From Druceiella hillmani (Eukaryota; Arthropoda; Insecta; Lepidoptera; Hepialidae), in contig JAYKKI010000095.1 in NCBI GenBank assembly GCA_039881145.1, forward strand, positions 6,128,501 to 6,192,500: a stretch of DNA of 64,000 nt, in the 5' to 3' direction. Shown one piece after another: positions 10,888 to 22,520 of this stretch (the first letter of the stretch is position 1; every line of letters begins with the position of its first letter). Both the position numbers and the translations under genes were made by a program. The notes beneath the pieces are model-generated. The model worked only from the letters and a program-made list of their open reading frames with translations. It made no database searches and had not been told where the DNA came from.

Positions 10888-12850
10888 GGAAATGTACTTA
10901 ATGAAACTGTTTATAAATAGCGACAATTTAACACCTCACTTCTAATATACAGGAACTTCCGTTCACTCATTGTAATAAATGTTTGCATACACGCTCTTCT
11001 GTAATAGGAGGAAATGTACTTAATGCAATTAATTAATATAAGCCACGATTTAATACTTTAATCTTCTATTCCAACATATAAGTAACTTCCATTCACTCAT
11101 TGTAATAAATGTTTGCATAAACGCTCTTCTGTAATAGGCGGAAATGTACTTAATGCAATTGATTAATATAAGGAACGATTTGATATCTAAATCTTCTATT
11201 CTAACATATAAGTAACTTCCATTCACTCATTGTAATAAATGTTTGCATACACGCTCTTCTGTAATAGGAGGAAATGTACTTAATGCAATTGATTAATATA
11301 AGGAACGATTTGATATCTAAATCTTCTATTCCAACATATAAGTAACTTCCATTCACTCATTGTAATAAATGTTTGCATAAACGCTCTTCTGTAATAGGAG
11401 GAAATGTACTTAATGCAATTGATTAATATAAGGAACGATTTGATATCTAAATCTTCTATTCCAACATATAAGTAACTACCATTCACTTATTGTAATAAAT
11501 GTTTGTATAAACGCTCTTCTGTAATAGGAGGAAATATACTTAATGCAATTGATTAATATAAGGAACGATTTGATATCTAAATCTTCTATTCTAACATATA
11601 AGTAACTACCATTCACTTATTGTAATAAATGTTTGCATAAACGCTCTTCTGTAATAGGAGGAAATGTACTTAATGCAATTGATTAATATAAGGAACGATT
11701 TGATATCTAAATCTTCTATTCCAACATATAAGTAACTTCCATTCACTCATTGTAATAAATGTTTGCATACACGCTCTTCTGTAATAGGAGGAAATGTACT
11801 TAATGCAATTGATTAATATAAGGAACGATTTGATATCTAAATCTTCTATTCTAAGATATAAGTAACTTCCATTCACTCATTCTAATAAATGTTTGCATAC
11901 ACGCTCTTCTGTAATAGGAGGAAATGTACTTAATGCAATTGATTAATATAAGGAACGATTTGATATCTAAATCTTCTATTCCAACATATAAGTAACTTCC
12001 ATTCACTCATTCTAATAAATGTTTGCATACACGCTCTTCTGTAATAGGAGGAAATGTACTTAATGCAATTGATTAATATAAGGAACGATTTGATTTCTAA
12101 ATCTTCTATTCTAACATATAAGTAACATCCATTCACTCATTGTAATAAATGTTTGCATACACGCTCTTCTGTAATAGGAGGAAATGTACTTAATGCAATT
12201 GATTAATATAAGGAACGATTTGATATCTAAATCTTCTATTCTAACATATAAGTAACATCCATTCACTCATTGTAATAAATGTTTGCATACACGCTCTTCT
12301 GTAATAGGAGGAAATGTACTTAATGCAATTGATTAATATAAGGAACGATTTGATATCTAAATCTTCTATTCTAACATATAAGTAACATCCATTCACTCAT
12401 TGTAATAAATGTTTGCATACACGCTCTTCTGTAATAGGAGGAAATGTACTTAATGCAATTGATTAATATAAGGAACGATTTGATATCTAAATCTTCTATA
12501 ATAAGATATAAGTAACTTTCTTTCTCTCGTTCCTGTAAACGTTTCCATATTTGCTCTTCTGTAATAGGTGAAAATGTACTTAATGAAATTGATTAATTTC
12601 AGCTACGATTCAACACCTTAATCTCCTATTCTAACATATAAGTAACTTCCTTTCACTGATTCCAATAAACATTTACACACATGCTCTTCTTTCATAGGTG
12701 AAAATATACGTAATGAAATTGATTAAAAACAGCTACGATTTAATACCTTAATCTCCTATTCTAACATGTAGGTAACTTTCGTTCTTTCATTCTAATAAAC
12801 GCTTGCATACCCGCTCTTCTGTAATAAATATTGCATACCCGCTCTTCTCT
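10888..12850. repeat. 130-bp satellite array, about 15 units
   Basis: Unit starts ('ggaaatgtacttaatgcaat') are at 10888, 11010, 11140, 11270 and then every 130 bp through 12440, with diverged units at 12570 and 12700. Central units are nearly identical, while both edges are clearly more diverged, as expected for unequal-exchange homogenisation. Three near-identical 68-codon minus-strand frames come from this repeat and are not genes. A partial unit-like piece ('ttgcatacccgctcttct') is doubled at about 12795-12847, marking the decayed right edge. Confidence 0.95.
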
Positions 12851-13479
12851 CGATCTCTCGTATGTAAATCTCGATGTACAAACAGGTTATTACATTTTAC
12901 TGTCAACTGCTAGGAAGTGAGTATTATCTCCCTACGTGACGTAAATTAAGGTACTGTACAATCCTAAATCTTAATCGTCGTAGCGAATTTCAAGTTAGAA
13001 AGCGGTATTGGCAAAACGTGACTTTGGGTCAACCTTTGGTTATGATATCATACTATTCATTTGACTTTCGGCAGACTATAATATAAATTTTATTGTAATA
13101 TAAGAATTAATATTCTAAATAAATTTATTATTTATCTAATCCACCATTTAAAAATAATTTTTTTCATTTACAACTAAAATTTTCATCAAAGGACTGTAAT
13201 TTTTTTATAAATAAGGTAGTTTATATTACATTTTTAGTTCAATGGAGTGAAGATCTGTAACCGTATCGTAGCTTTAAATATGGCGACCTGTTTTCATATC
13301 AGAATCTTGTTAGAGTACTCAATCACTTACCAACTATGCCATAAATATGCCATAAATAATTCTCGCAACTATTTCTTTAATATTTTTATTATAGAACTTT
13401 ATTAATTCTGTTGTTATTTCCATCGCTTATTTATTTTTTATATTTATTAAAACTTGTCCTTCGTATTAGCTATAAATTT
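12851..13479. other. AT-rich stretch without recognisable gene
   Basis: No gene or repeat recognised. 12870-13060 is somewhat less AT-rich. Confidence 0.5.
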
Positions 13480-13555
13480 TACTTAAAACCCGTTAAGTAG
13501 GTACGAATGGAATTTGCTCTGCTAGAGTTCCGTACATACTTAGGTACTTCTAAAA

Positions 13556-13589
<34 letters not shown>

Positions 13590-13995
13590 CTTTCACGTGT
13601 ATTTACTGATAACATCTTACATTTTTCACATGCATAAAACATCTTACATTTGTCAGGTACATCTTTCACATGCATAAAAATATGGCGAATTTCTCAAAAA
13701 TTATGAGATCCATAACTTTGCCGTTGTTTTATTACAATAAACTTTAAGTTTCTAGAATTTTCTAGAAACGTGCCTATTTTCTTAGTTTTAGGTTCAATAG
13801 TTGTGAATAATTTTATTTGTATGTTTTGCGGGATTATCTGCGGTATATTTTTTAAAATTATAAAAAAATATTATTGAGTTCATTACAATTTTCTCCAAAT
13901 GATACCGCCCAAAACATATGAAAAAGTCAATTATTTCATTTTCTTCGTCTAAAATTTTCATATAACAATTTTTGTGTGTATTACTACGCTAAATC
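13480..13995 (-). repeat. Family-1 dispersed repeat, truncated, with (TA)n insertion
   Basis: Begins with 'tttgctctgctagagttccg' and 'tacatacttaggtac', the reversed family end, interrupted at 13557-13587 by a (TA)n run. Internal blocks follow ('tttcacatgcataaaa', 'aattatgagatcc', 'gttttaggttcaatagtt'). A 36-bp internal piece with 'cacatgcataaaa' is duplicated at about 13627 and 13666. The opposite terminus is absent. Confidence 0.65.
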
Positions 13996-14000
13996 TCAAG

Positions 14001-14057
14001 TTTCTAAGTCAAAAACTTTCTCAATCAGAGGACCCTGATAAACAGATGGACGAAAAG
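14001..14057 (+). other. Candidate small exon
   Basis: A possible acceptor (ctcaag, ending 14000) and a consensus donor (AAG then GTGAGT, 14055-14063) bound 57 bases with an open frame reading FLSQKLSQSEDPDKQMDEK. The composition (charged, few aromatic residues) differs from the surrounding chance frames. The frame stays open past the donor for about 18 codons (VSELVKKYWFAIM and onward) before a stop at about 14117. I do not recognise a family. With no other exons visible in the window, this is only a candidate. Confidence 0.2.
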
Positions 14058-14063
14058 GTGAGT

Positions 14064-15182
14064 GAATTAGTAAAAAAATATTGGTTTGCCATAATGACAA
14101 AAAATATATCCTCATGACTGCTAGTGTTGCCAGGTGTCACAATTTTCGCAAGACGCTCCAAATTGTAAGGGTTTTCATGGTTCGTCCCGCCTGAATCTAC
14201 AAATAATATAAAATTTAGCACATATTGAATTCAACAATATAGATCAAGTCGAGTGAACGAAAGCTTTCGAAGTGAGCTTTAAAGGTAAAGGACGGCGCGA
14301 AAGCACGCTGTTATCCCGCCCTGTACTCTCCCGCCTGCCCGTCTATTCGTTCATTCGATTTAAATCAAAAGAATTTTAATTAAAAAACATTAATGGTCTT
14401 CTCAACGTATTCAAAACCCAACGCAGATAATCGACAATACTCAGAAAACCCATTTTTTCCTAAGGTTTTTAATACTTTAACGGACATGTCCTACCAAAAA
14501 TTCGGGGCGACCCAGACTGACTCTTACTGATCCGACCAGTACTAGCGAAAACGTGTTAACGGGAAAAAGGAAGAATGTACGAATGTACACTCGCGTAACG
14601 TATGCGTTGAGTCGATGAAAAGTTGGTCACTGATTTTGTCCGACAAAAGTCGGTAGTTGTCAGTAAGGGTCAGGTATAATTAACAGATAATTGTAAATAA
14701 TACAGTTATCTGTTAATTATGAATGTTGAAGTATAATTTTTTATATTTCATAATCTTCTTGATAAATTATTAAGTATGTTAGTGTCTTTAGGTACATACG
14801 TGATTGATTATAACCCATCTAAACTATGAATATTATCGATTACTAATTAGGAATTTTCGAAATAACGAATTGAATGGTAAAACGGTCGTCTGTAGTGTAC
14901 AGTAGGTAATATTTGCTGTTATGATTTCTTGAGAATTGTATTAGGTTGTGCGATTGTATTTAGGTTTGGAAGTTAACGTTAAAATAAGCTTTTGTTAAGA
15001 TAATTGCCTTTTTTTAAGTCTACCGTTAGTTATTGTTTATATATATATACTTTTTTATTGTAATTACAAAAATAATACTCTGTCGAACTTTTGCTTCAGA
15101 AAATTTGTTTCTTACAGAGAAAGGGCAGTTTTGTTTTTCTTATTTTCATTATTTTTTACATTCATAACTACACAAATATGAT

Positions 15183-15190
<8 letters not shown>
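14064..15190. other. Stretch without recognisable gene, containing a strong hairpin
   Basis: 14130-14180 and 14285-14345 are locally GC-richer but not recognisably coding. A 20-bp hairpin lies at 14676-14720 (listed separately). Confidence 0.5.
14676..14720. repeat. 45-nt near-perfect hairpin
   Basis: Arms ataattaacagataa (14676-14690) and ttatctgttaattat (14706-14720) are exact reverse complements. The inner bases ttgta/tacag extend pairing to 20 bp with one G-U pair and a 5-base loop (aataa). It could be a MITE end, a cruciform-prone site or a short RNA hairpin; nothing distinguishes these. Confidence 0.75.

Positions 15191-15230
<40 letters not shown>
15191..15230. repeat. (TA)n microsatellite
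   Basis: Forty bases of uninterrupted alternating T and A. Confidence 0.95.
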
Positions 15231-15237
<7 letters not shown>

Positions 15238-15394
15238 TTTCTTCTCTGTATACAAAAAAATCATTGCAATAAAATAAATGCTTTTGGAGTTACTCCATTA
15301 TTTTATCGACATGGTGCGAGCGCCAATATTACGTGAAAGTCAACCTACACGCTTGACGAGTTAATGGAATAAATAACAAAAACATGCCAAAAAC

Positions 15395-15962
15395 GTTGCG
15401 TACAAGGTTCCGTACAAATTTAGGCACTTATAAATTTTAAAATTTCTTTTAACTATTAATTATTTTTGTAATGAACATATTACCTAGTATATCTTTCACA
15501 AGCACAAAAACATGATGCAGATTAAAAAAAATTATAAGATCTAGGATACTTTTACAGTCCTACAGATTTTACGTAGTTTTCTAGCAAACCCTATTTTTTC
15601 ATAATTTTAGTTTGAGTAATTTCGGAAATAAGGAGGCACAAATTTTTTTTTAAAATATACCTAAAATTATGAAAATAATGTTTTTGAACCCACATTATTA
15701 GCCCTTTGAAACATACCCCGCATTACAAATGAGATTAAAAAAAATATAGAACTTAATTTGACAACCCGCTCCCTCTCCCAAGTTTCCAAATAAATATTTT
15801 TGAGTAAGATATGTGCTGCTATTGTGATATGCGCTACTCTGTGCCGGATTTGAAGTTTCTACGTCAAGGAGTTTCTGAGGAAAACGGATGTGAGAGACGA
15901 ACAGTATATGAGTGATCTTATAAGGGTTCCGTCTTTCCTTTTGATGTACAGAACCCTAAAAT
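15395..15962 (-). repeat. Family-1 dispersed repeat, near full length
   Basis: Both ends are visible: 'acaaggttccgtacaaattt' on the left, and 'ataagggttccgtctttcct' with 'acagaaccctaaaat' on the right. Internal landmarks appear in the usual order: a 'tatctttcacaagcacaaaa' block, 'aattataagatctagg', 'ttttagtttgagtaatttcg', and 'gagtttctgaggaaaacgga'. At about 565 bp this is one of the best length standards for the family in the window. No long open frame is present, so it is non-autonomous. Confidence 0.8.
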
Positions 15963-16224
15963 TAATATATTTTTCGTTCAAAACTTACATTGTAAATAAA
16001 AAAAATTCTGTTAAAACATACCTAGAAAACAAGAAAACTGACGAAGTCTAAAACAGAAAAAAATGCCGCCTGGACGTCCATTGTCACAAAATTTAATGCC
16101 ACGCCAAACGGGCACAATAGAAAATTCGTCATTAACCTAATCTTGACAAAATATGCACAAAACAAAGTTACAAGCCACAGAAAAACCTCTAGAGAAAACA
16201 GGATACAATCAAAAATATCCTTAA
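15963..16224. other. Short unique stretch before the 140-bp array
   Basis: It includes a 71-codon minus frame (16022-16237) that runs into the satellite edge and shows no family motif. Probably not a gene. Confidence 0.45.
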
Positions 16225-18130
16225 AAGCTTTATTCAACAGTTAACTTCTATCTGACCATTAAAAATGCAAAATTATGCTGTCTGTCGAATAACTCCTCTC
16301 GTCGTTTATCTAAGAATTGAAAAATCGGTCCCAAGTCAATTTCTGTTAAAAAAATACCTAAAAGATTTATTCAACAGTTAATTTCTATCTGACCATTGAA
16401 AAATGCAAAATTTTGCTACATGTTGAATGAATCCTATCTGCTCGTTTATCTAAGAATTGAAAAATTTGTCCCAAGTCCACTTCTGTTAAAAACATACCTA
16501 AAAGATTTATTCAACAGTTAATTTCTATCTGACCATTGAAAAATGCAAAATTTTGCTACATGTTGAATGAATCATATCTGCTCGTTTATCTAAGAATTGA
16601 AAAATTAGTCCCAAGTAAACTTCTAGTAAAAACATACCTAAAAGATTTATTCAACAGTTAACTTCTATCTGACCATTGAAAAATGCAAAATTTTGCTACC
16701 TGTTGAGTGAATCCTATCTGCTCGTTTATCTAAGAATTGAAAAATTGGTCCCAAGTCAACTTCTGTTAAAAACATACCTAAAAGATTTATTCAACAGTTA
16801 ACTTCTATCTGTCCATTGAAAAATGCAAAATTTTGCTACCTGTTGAATAAATCCTATCTGGTCTTTTATCTAAGAATTGAAAAATTGGTCCCAAGTCAAC
16901 TTCTGTTAAAAACATACCTAAAAGATTTATTCAACATTTAATTTCTATCTGACCATTGAAAAATGCAAAATTTTGCTATCTGTTGAATGAATCCTATCTG
17001 CTCGTTTATCTAAGAATTGAAAAATTGGTCCCAAGTCAACTTCTGTTATAAACATACCTAAAAGATTTATTCAACAGTTAACTTCTATCTGACCATTGAA
17101 AAATGCAAAATTTTGCCACCTGTTGAATAAATCCTATCTGGTGTTTTATCTAAGAATTGAAAAATTGGTCCTAAATGGATTTCTGTTAAGATATATCTAA
17201 AAACTTTATTCGCTAGTTAACTTCTATCTGACCATTGAAAAATGCAAAATTTTGCTACCTGTTGAATAAATCCTATCTGGTGTTTTATCTAAGAATTGAA
17301 AAATTGGTCCTAAATGGATTTCTGTTAAGATATATCTAAAAACTTTATTCGCTAGTTAACTTCTATCTGACCATTGAAAAATGCGAAATTATATTATCTC
17401 CTATCTGGTCGTTTATCTAAGGATTGAAAAATTGGTCCCAAGTCAACTTCTGTTAAAAACATACCTAAAAGATTTATTCAACAGTTAATTTCTATCTGAC
17501 TATTGAAAAATGCAAAATTTTGCTACTTGTTGAATAAATCCTATCTGGTCGTTTATCTAAGAATTGAAAAATTGGTCCTAAGTGGACTTCTGTGAAGACA
17601 TACATAAAAACTTTATTCGACAGTTAACTTCTATCTGACCATTAAAAAATGCAAAATTATACTATCTCCTATCTGGTCGTTTATCTAAAGATTGAAAAAT
17701 CGGTCCCAAGTCGACTTCTGTTAAAACATTTATTCGACAGTTAATTTCTATCTGACCATTGAAAAATGCAAAATTTTGCTACCTGTTGAATGAATCCTAT
17801 CTGCTCGTTTATCTAAGAATCGAAAAATTGGTCCAAAGTGGACTTCTGTTAAGACATACCTAAAAACTTTATTCGACAGTTAACTTCTATCTGACCATTA
17901 AAAAATGCAAAATGATACTATCTCCTATCTGGTCGTTTATCTAAGGATTGAAAAATCGGTCCTAAGTCGACTTTTGTTAAAGCATACCTAAAAGATTTAT
18001 TCGACAGTAAATCTCTATCTGACCATTAAAAAATGCAAAATTATGCTATGTGTCGAATAACTCCTATCTAGTCGTTTATATAAGGATTGAAAAATCCGCC
18101 CTAAGTAGACTTCTGTTCGCTACGTAAGAT
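16225..18130. repeat. 140-bp satellite array, about 14 units
   Basis: The landmark 'ttaacttctatctgacca' recurs at about 16240, 16378, 16518, 16658, 16798, 16938, 17078, 17217, 17356, 17485, 17625, 17741, 17880 and 18009. Spacing is 138-140 bp, with shorter steps (129, 116, 129) where internal deletions occurred. Two subfamilies are visible. One has 'aaaagatttattcaacag', 'cccaagtcaacttc' and a full middle; the other has 'aaaactttattcg', with copies missing the 'ttttgctacctgttgaat' block. They alternate on the right side. The left half is the most homogeneous. Confidence 0.95.
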
Positions 18131-18179
18131 AAGACCAGAATTAACAGGCGTCCATAAGATTGCCACTACAAATAAAAAA

Positions 18180-18650
18180 ATCGGTATACTTTAACCTCAA
18201 TCCTCGCCAAACGCAAATAAAAATAAAAAGTAAAGCCAATTACGCCAGAGCTTCGTATTACCGCGCAATCGTACACTGTACGTGCAAACGCTACCCGTAA
18301 CGCTGTAAGTCGCACACGCAGTTCTAATAACATGTAACTCTAGCCGATGCAGGGTCGGTGCGCTCGTAGGCCTTGTAGAGGCGAGTGTTACATTACTCGT
18401 TCGGTTCACGGCGACACAATGGCTTGACAAGTAGTTTTTGCGAAGTTATTTTCTACACGGTAATTCGCTTAGGTCAAGCCATATAAATATAAAGCGGGCC
18501 GTTAAGGCGATCTTTAAATAAGATTTAAATTTCTTTTACTCGTATTTCATAACACTTCCCAGAAGTGGTATGCCGTGGCGCGGCAATTAGGGCGTGAGGT
18601 TTTGTTTTATGGCTTGGCCCAAATTAGGCTAGGTGTCAGATGGACGAACA
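18180..18650. other. GC-balanced, CpG-bearing unique block
   Basis: Composition differs sharply from the flanks, with CpG-containing words such as 'taccgcgcaatcgtacactg' and 'ggtcggtgcgctcgtagg'. A 77-codon minus frame (18197-18430) shows no motif known to me. It could be a conserved regulatory element, a promoter-proximal segment or an undetected exon. Confidence 0.35.
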
Positions 18651-19019
18651 GGAGATATTAAGTTTTATAATAATGATTCTCTTGAATTCAGTAAATTGCT
18701 TTATGAAGGAAAACTATAGGCATTTTGCAAAGACGGTTTTAAAATTTTATAGTTATTTTGTTCCAAAGATACAGTAAATTCTCACTATGTATATATTTCA
18801 ATTAACCATAACAATTGGCTGTAGATTACATAGAATATTATTAAATTATATGTAGGTAAATTATGCATATTTATACATAGAACGTAAAGTCTGTCTCACT
18901 TTTCATTTGTAACTTGAACTTACTAGATGGTTGTTAATGCGGTTTTCACTGATAGAGAATATTTATCGAGAATGATTTTTATGTATAAAATATTAATGTA
19001 GATGCTGACGTTACAAAAC
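18651..19019. other. AT-rich stretch without recognisable gene
   Basis: Nothing recognised. Confidence 0.5.
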
Positions 19020-19280
19020 TATATTCGTATTATTGAATATATTTGGCGTTAATTTTGTAGAAATTCATTATTCACAATTAAATGAAACTACGTGATGTAG
19101 TATTATTTCTACTATCTTTAATTTCTTTACCACGACCTAGGTTTCTTTGCTATAAATCTTTGCTAATATCCCACCTGAAGATGTTGTAATATAACGAAAC
19201 CTAGGTCGTGGTAAAGAAATTAAAGATAGTAGAAATAATACTACATCACGTAGTTTCATTTAATTGTGTATATTCGTATT
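19020..19280 (-). mobile_element. Foldback hammerhead retroposon (copy A) with 12-bp target-site duplication
   Basis: The target duplication tatattcgtatt lies at 19020-19031 and 19269-19280; the element is 19032-19268. The left arm (19071-19147) and right arm (19192-19265) are near-perfect inverted repeats of ~75 bp, sharing 'aaactacgtgatgtagtatt' and 'taccacgacctaggtttc'. The arms are two copies of one unit placed head to head. The left arm continues to the unit's outer end ('attgaatatatttggcgtt'), which the right arm lacks. Variable-length target duplications and a constant end on one side suit target-primed reverse transcription of an inverted dimer. The left arm has lost the first half of its hammerhead core. 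Confidence 0.85.
19171..19211 (+). ncRNA. Hammerhead-ribozyme-like motif, copy A right arm
   Basis: CTGAAGA at 19175-19181, extra U at 19182, stem II GTTG/TAAC (one G-U pair), GAAA at 19196-19199, stem III ACC/GGT with TA loop, and GTC ending 19207 (predicted cleavage 19207/19208). Stem I is CCAC (19171-19174) with GTGG (19208-19211). Core residues are complete. The 2-base stem III loop is like the minimal hammerheads reported in Penelope-like elements, which work best as dimers. Confidence 0.55.
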
Positions 19281-20327
19281 TGTGAAGCTTATGTTAGAAT
19301 CCGTGATTCAGTGGAGTGCTACTTTTTTACTTTTTTTTTACAGTTAAATTTAGCAAGTTTTTTTATCATTATGATTTCTGAATTACATGCACCAACCTTT
19401 GAAGTAATTTGCCAGTTCTTAGTAGTACATTTTTTTACAAGCACAAACTATCAAAATTGGGGTACGAAAATTAGAAAACCCTAGAAATAACCTTTTAATT
19501 TTTTTTCTGATTCTGACATTTGTCGTAAAATTTTTAATTTAATTCGGAATGTTTATTATTCAGCTATATTTAACAATAAATAAATTAACAATTAGATTTA
19601 ATTTTAGCTGCGAAACATATAAGATCGGAGTAGTGATTTTTACAAATTGTTTACATCTCAAAAATAAGACATTTTTAATAAGGTCAAACTTCGTTTGGTA
19701 TTATTCTTTATTGAGAGGACACCTATATATATATATTACCGTATTTCCTTATTATTTATTTCGGTATTTTTTATATTTTGTGTCCAACCAGACTGTATAT
19801 CTCTGCTTCTTAATTTTTAAGGGACTCCTGAGTTTTTGAAACAAAGTCATTTTTGCTAGAAATAAAACAATCCTTCTCATAATTTGCTTTATTATTTTTT
19901 AGAATGAATATCATCGTTCGAAATTATTTGACACTTTCGCACAGAATACATCGAATTAGTAAAAAACATATTTTAAACTTGTTTAATTTATATTTTATTA
20001 GATTTTGCCACAGAATTCTTTAGCATGGATGACGTAAACAGCTTAATGGATATTTTCTTAACCCTTCCCCGTTTTTTCCTTTTCTTTTTATTTTTCATTT
20101 TAAATATTTGTACATTTCTAAGCATATTTTTATAGAGTTTAATTTTTTACGTTTTTTTTAAATTGATGAACGCTTCTCTGTACACTATATTTTTAATTTT
20201 ATTATCTAGTGGAAGTAAAATATATTGGTTTTCTAAAATTATATTTCTGGGCAGCCGAATATAATTCCCAGCAGTAAAGTAATCTGAAACTCTGAACAAA
20301 CATAAAAGCATACAACACACGTCCATT
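19281..20327. other. AT-rich stretch without recognisable gene
   Basis: Two frames of 72 and 96 codons are rich in aromatic and Ile residues, as chance frames in AT-rich DNA are. Nothing else is recognised. Confidence 0.5.
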
Positions 20328-21415
20328 TTTAGGGTTCTATCCCTCAAAATGAAAAAAAAACGGAACCCTTATATGATTTTTTGATCGTCCGTCCGTTTGT
20401 TCGTCTGTCTGTCAAAACTCTTTTTCTCAAAAACGGCTTGAGATATCAAATAGAAGTTGTTGTTGTAAAAAAAGTACTTTGCAAAAAAAGTACTTTACAA
20501 CAAAAATATATAACCAGTAGTATTTTTTTGTTTGCTCATACAATACCTTTACTCACTGACCATGAAAACCTTTAATCTAGAAAATCAGGGTAAAGTAGAG
20601 TAGGTAAAGAGAAAAATAAGTAAAGGGGAAAATAAAACCAATGATTTCTAATTCTATGTAAAATTATATATTTTTATAATTAGTTTGTTCTCACGCCTGT
20701 GAAAGATATAGCAGGCAATATATTTAGGTCATGAAAAATTAATATTTATAAATAGTTCAATTGGAAATACTACGTACCTTTAAATGTTTACAAGTACCTA
20801 AATGTGTACGAAATCCTCTAGTACGAGTTCTAATTTTATGTAAAATTATATATTTGTATAATTAGTTTGTTCTCACGCCTGTGAAAGATATAGCAGGCAA
20901 TATATTTAGGTCATGAAAAATTAATATTTATAAATAGTTCAATTGGAAATACTACGTACCTTTAAATGTTTACAAGTACCTAAATGTGTACGAAATCCTT
21001 TAGTACGAGTTCTAATTTTATGTAAAATTATATATTTGTATAATTAGTTTATTCTCACGCCTGTGAAAGATATAGCAGGCAACATATTTAGGTTATGAAA
21101 AATTAATATTTGTGAATAGTTGAATTTGAAATACTACGTTCCTTTAAACGTTTACAAGTACCTAAATGTGCACGGAATCGTCTACCGTCAGTTGTAATTC
21201 TATGTAAAATTATATATTTTTATAATTAGTTTGTTCTCACGTCTTATAAAGCATCATTGTAAAAACGCAGAAAGATATAGCAGGCAACATATTTAGGTCA
21301 TGAAAAATTAATATTTGTAAATGATCGAATTGGAAATACTACGTGCCTTTAAACGTTTACAAGTACCTAAAAGTGTACGGAATCCTCAAGTGTGAGTTCT
21401 ACTCCAGTTTCAAGT
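20328..21415 (+). repeat. Family-1 dispersed repeat expanded by a 182-bp internal array
   Basis: The left terminus is 'tttttagggttctatccctc' followed by 'aaacggaacccttatatgat', 'cgtccgtccgtttg' and 'aaaaacggcttgagatatca'. Its 3' part ('attctatgtaaaattatata' to 'gaaatcctctagtacgagtt') is present four times, starting at about 20651, 20832, 21013 and 21196 (steps 181, 181, 183). The last unit has an extra ~22 bp ('tataaagcatcattgtaaaa'). The end 'ggaatcctcaagtgtgagtt' closes the element. A foldback word pair around 'aaaaagtacttt' lies at 20460-20505. Confidence 0.85.
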
Positions 21416-22400
21416 TTTTTTAGACACCTGAACTTCCCTCTTAACCCTTGTCATTCAAGTTTTGTGTAAAGGGCTGTGCAAATTTTAACTTGTTTACTAA
21501 AACGCATAATCCAGGAATTAACTAATCTATAACTAATTTTAAACTTTTACAATTTTATTTCAGCAACCCCATTATATGTAACGCCATTATATAGAAGGCA
21601 CCTTACGTTAACATGTCTACAATTAAAATAATTTTTAAAACCGATTCGGAATTACTTTGAACTAAAAAATTCCAAAACTTTAATTTTACATTATATTAGT
21701 TATAGATTGCGAATACATATTTCAATTTAGTAACTCGCTATCTTTTTAAGTCACATCTCATTTTAATCGTAATACTATCACACAAACAACCAATGATTCG
21801 CCGGATCGTTATTAAGGTATTAAAAACAAACATAAGCCCGCACGTAATACCATGGCTGCCTTGCTCAAATAATAAAATCCTCTTCTGTCGTCATCGTTTA
21901 TGAGATGGACATTTTCGAATCTAATATTTACACAAGGAGACATGTTTGAGTTGGGATGACGTCGGTTTTAAGTTTCCGCCCTTGTCTAACCTCAGCCTCC
22001 CGCCACAGCAGATTAAAGAGGAGAGATGATAGTGAGTGCCGGCGACGCAATGGTGACGCGACATTTTTGTCTCGCTCTTGCTTTCGTTTTTTTTTATCGG
22101 TGCTTTTTAAATATCCCATTACAGGTATAATTATTAGCAACACGGTTCAATAGTGGAACAAGCGGGGCTTAAAAAGGGTAAATTGGAAATGATGAGCCAA
22201 GTGTAAAATTAATTTACTGTTTAGCTGTTTTCTTCGTTACAATACCTTCTTAATCTTGCTTAATCGTTTATATGTAAAATGATGCTTTAAATTAAAACAA
22301 AAAATAATGCGGTAATTCGATTACAAAACAAATATACAGACAATATTTTTTGGAATCTAATTTAATCTGTTTGGTACCGAATGAAAACGATAAATTTTAA
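21416..22400. other. Unique stretch with a GC-balanced core (21930-22110)
   Basis: The core ('cgtcggttttaagtttccgc', 'cagcctcccgccacagcag', 'gccggcgacgcaatggtg') is less AT-rich and supports open frames of 71 (-) and 65 (+) codons, but no motif is recognised on either strand. It is a candidate regulatory or exonic segment. Confidence 0.35.
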
Positions 22401-22520
22401 TCTAAACGTACATTTATTGAAATATTGAATATATTTGGCATTAATTTTGTTGAAATTCATTATTCACAATTAAATGAAACTACGTGATGTAGTATTATTT
22501 CTACTTTCTTTAATTTCTTT

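Noticed and set aside
11280..12136. Three near-identical 68-codon minus-strand frames
   Set aside because: They are successive units of the 130-bp satellite read in the same way; identity reflects array homogenisation, not a gene family.
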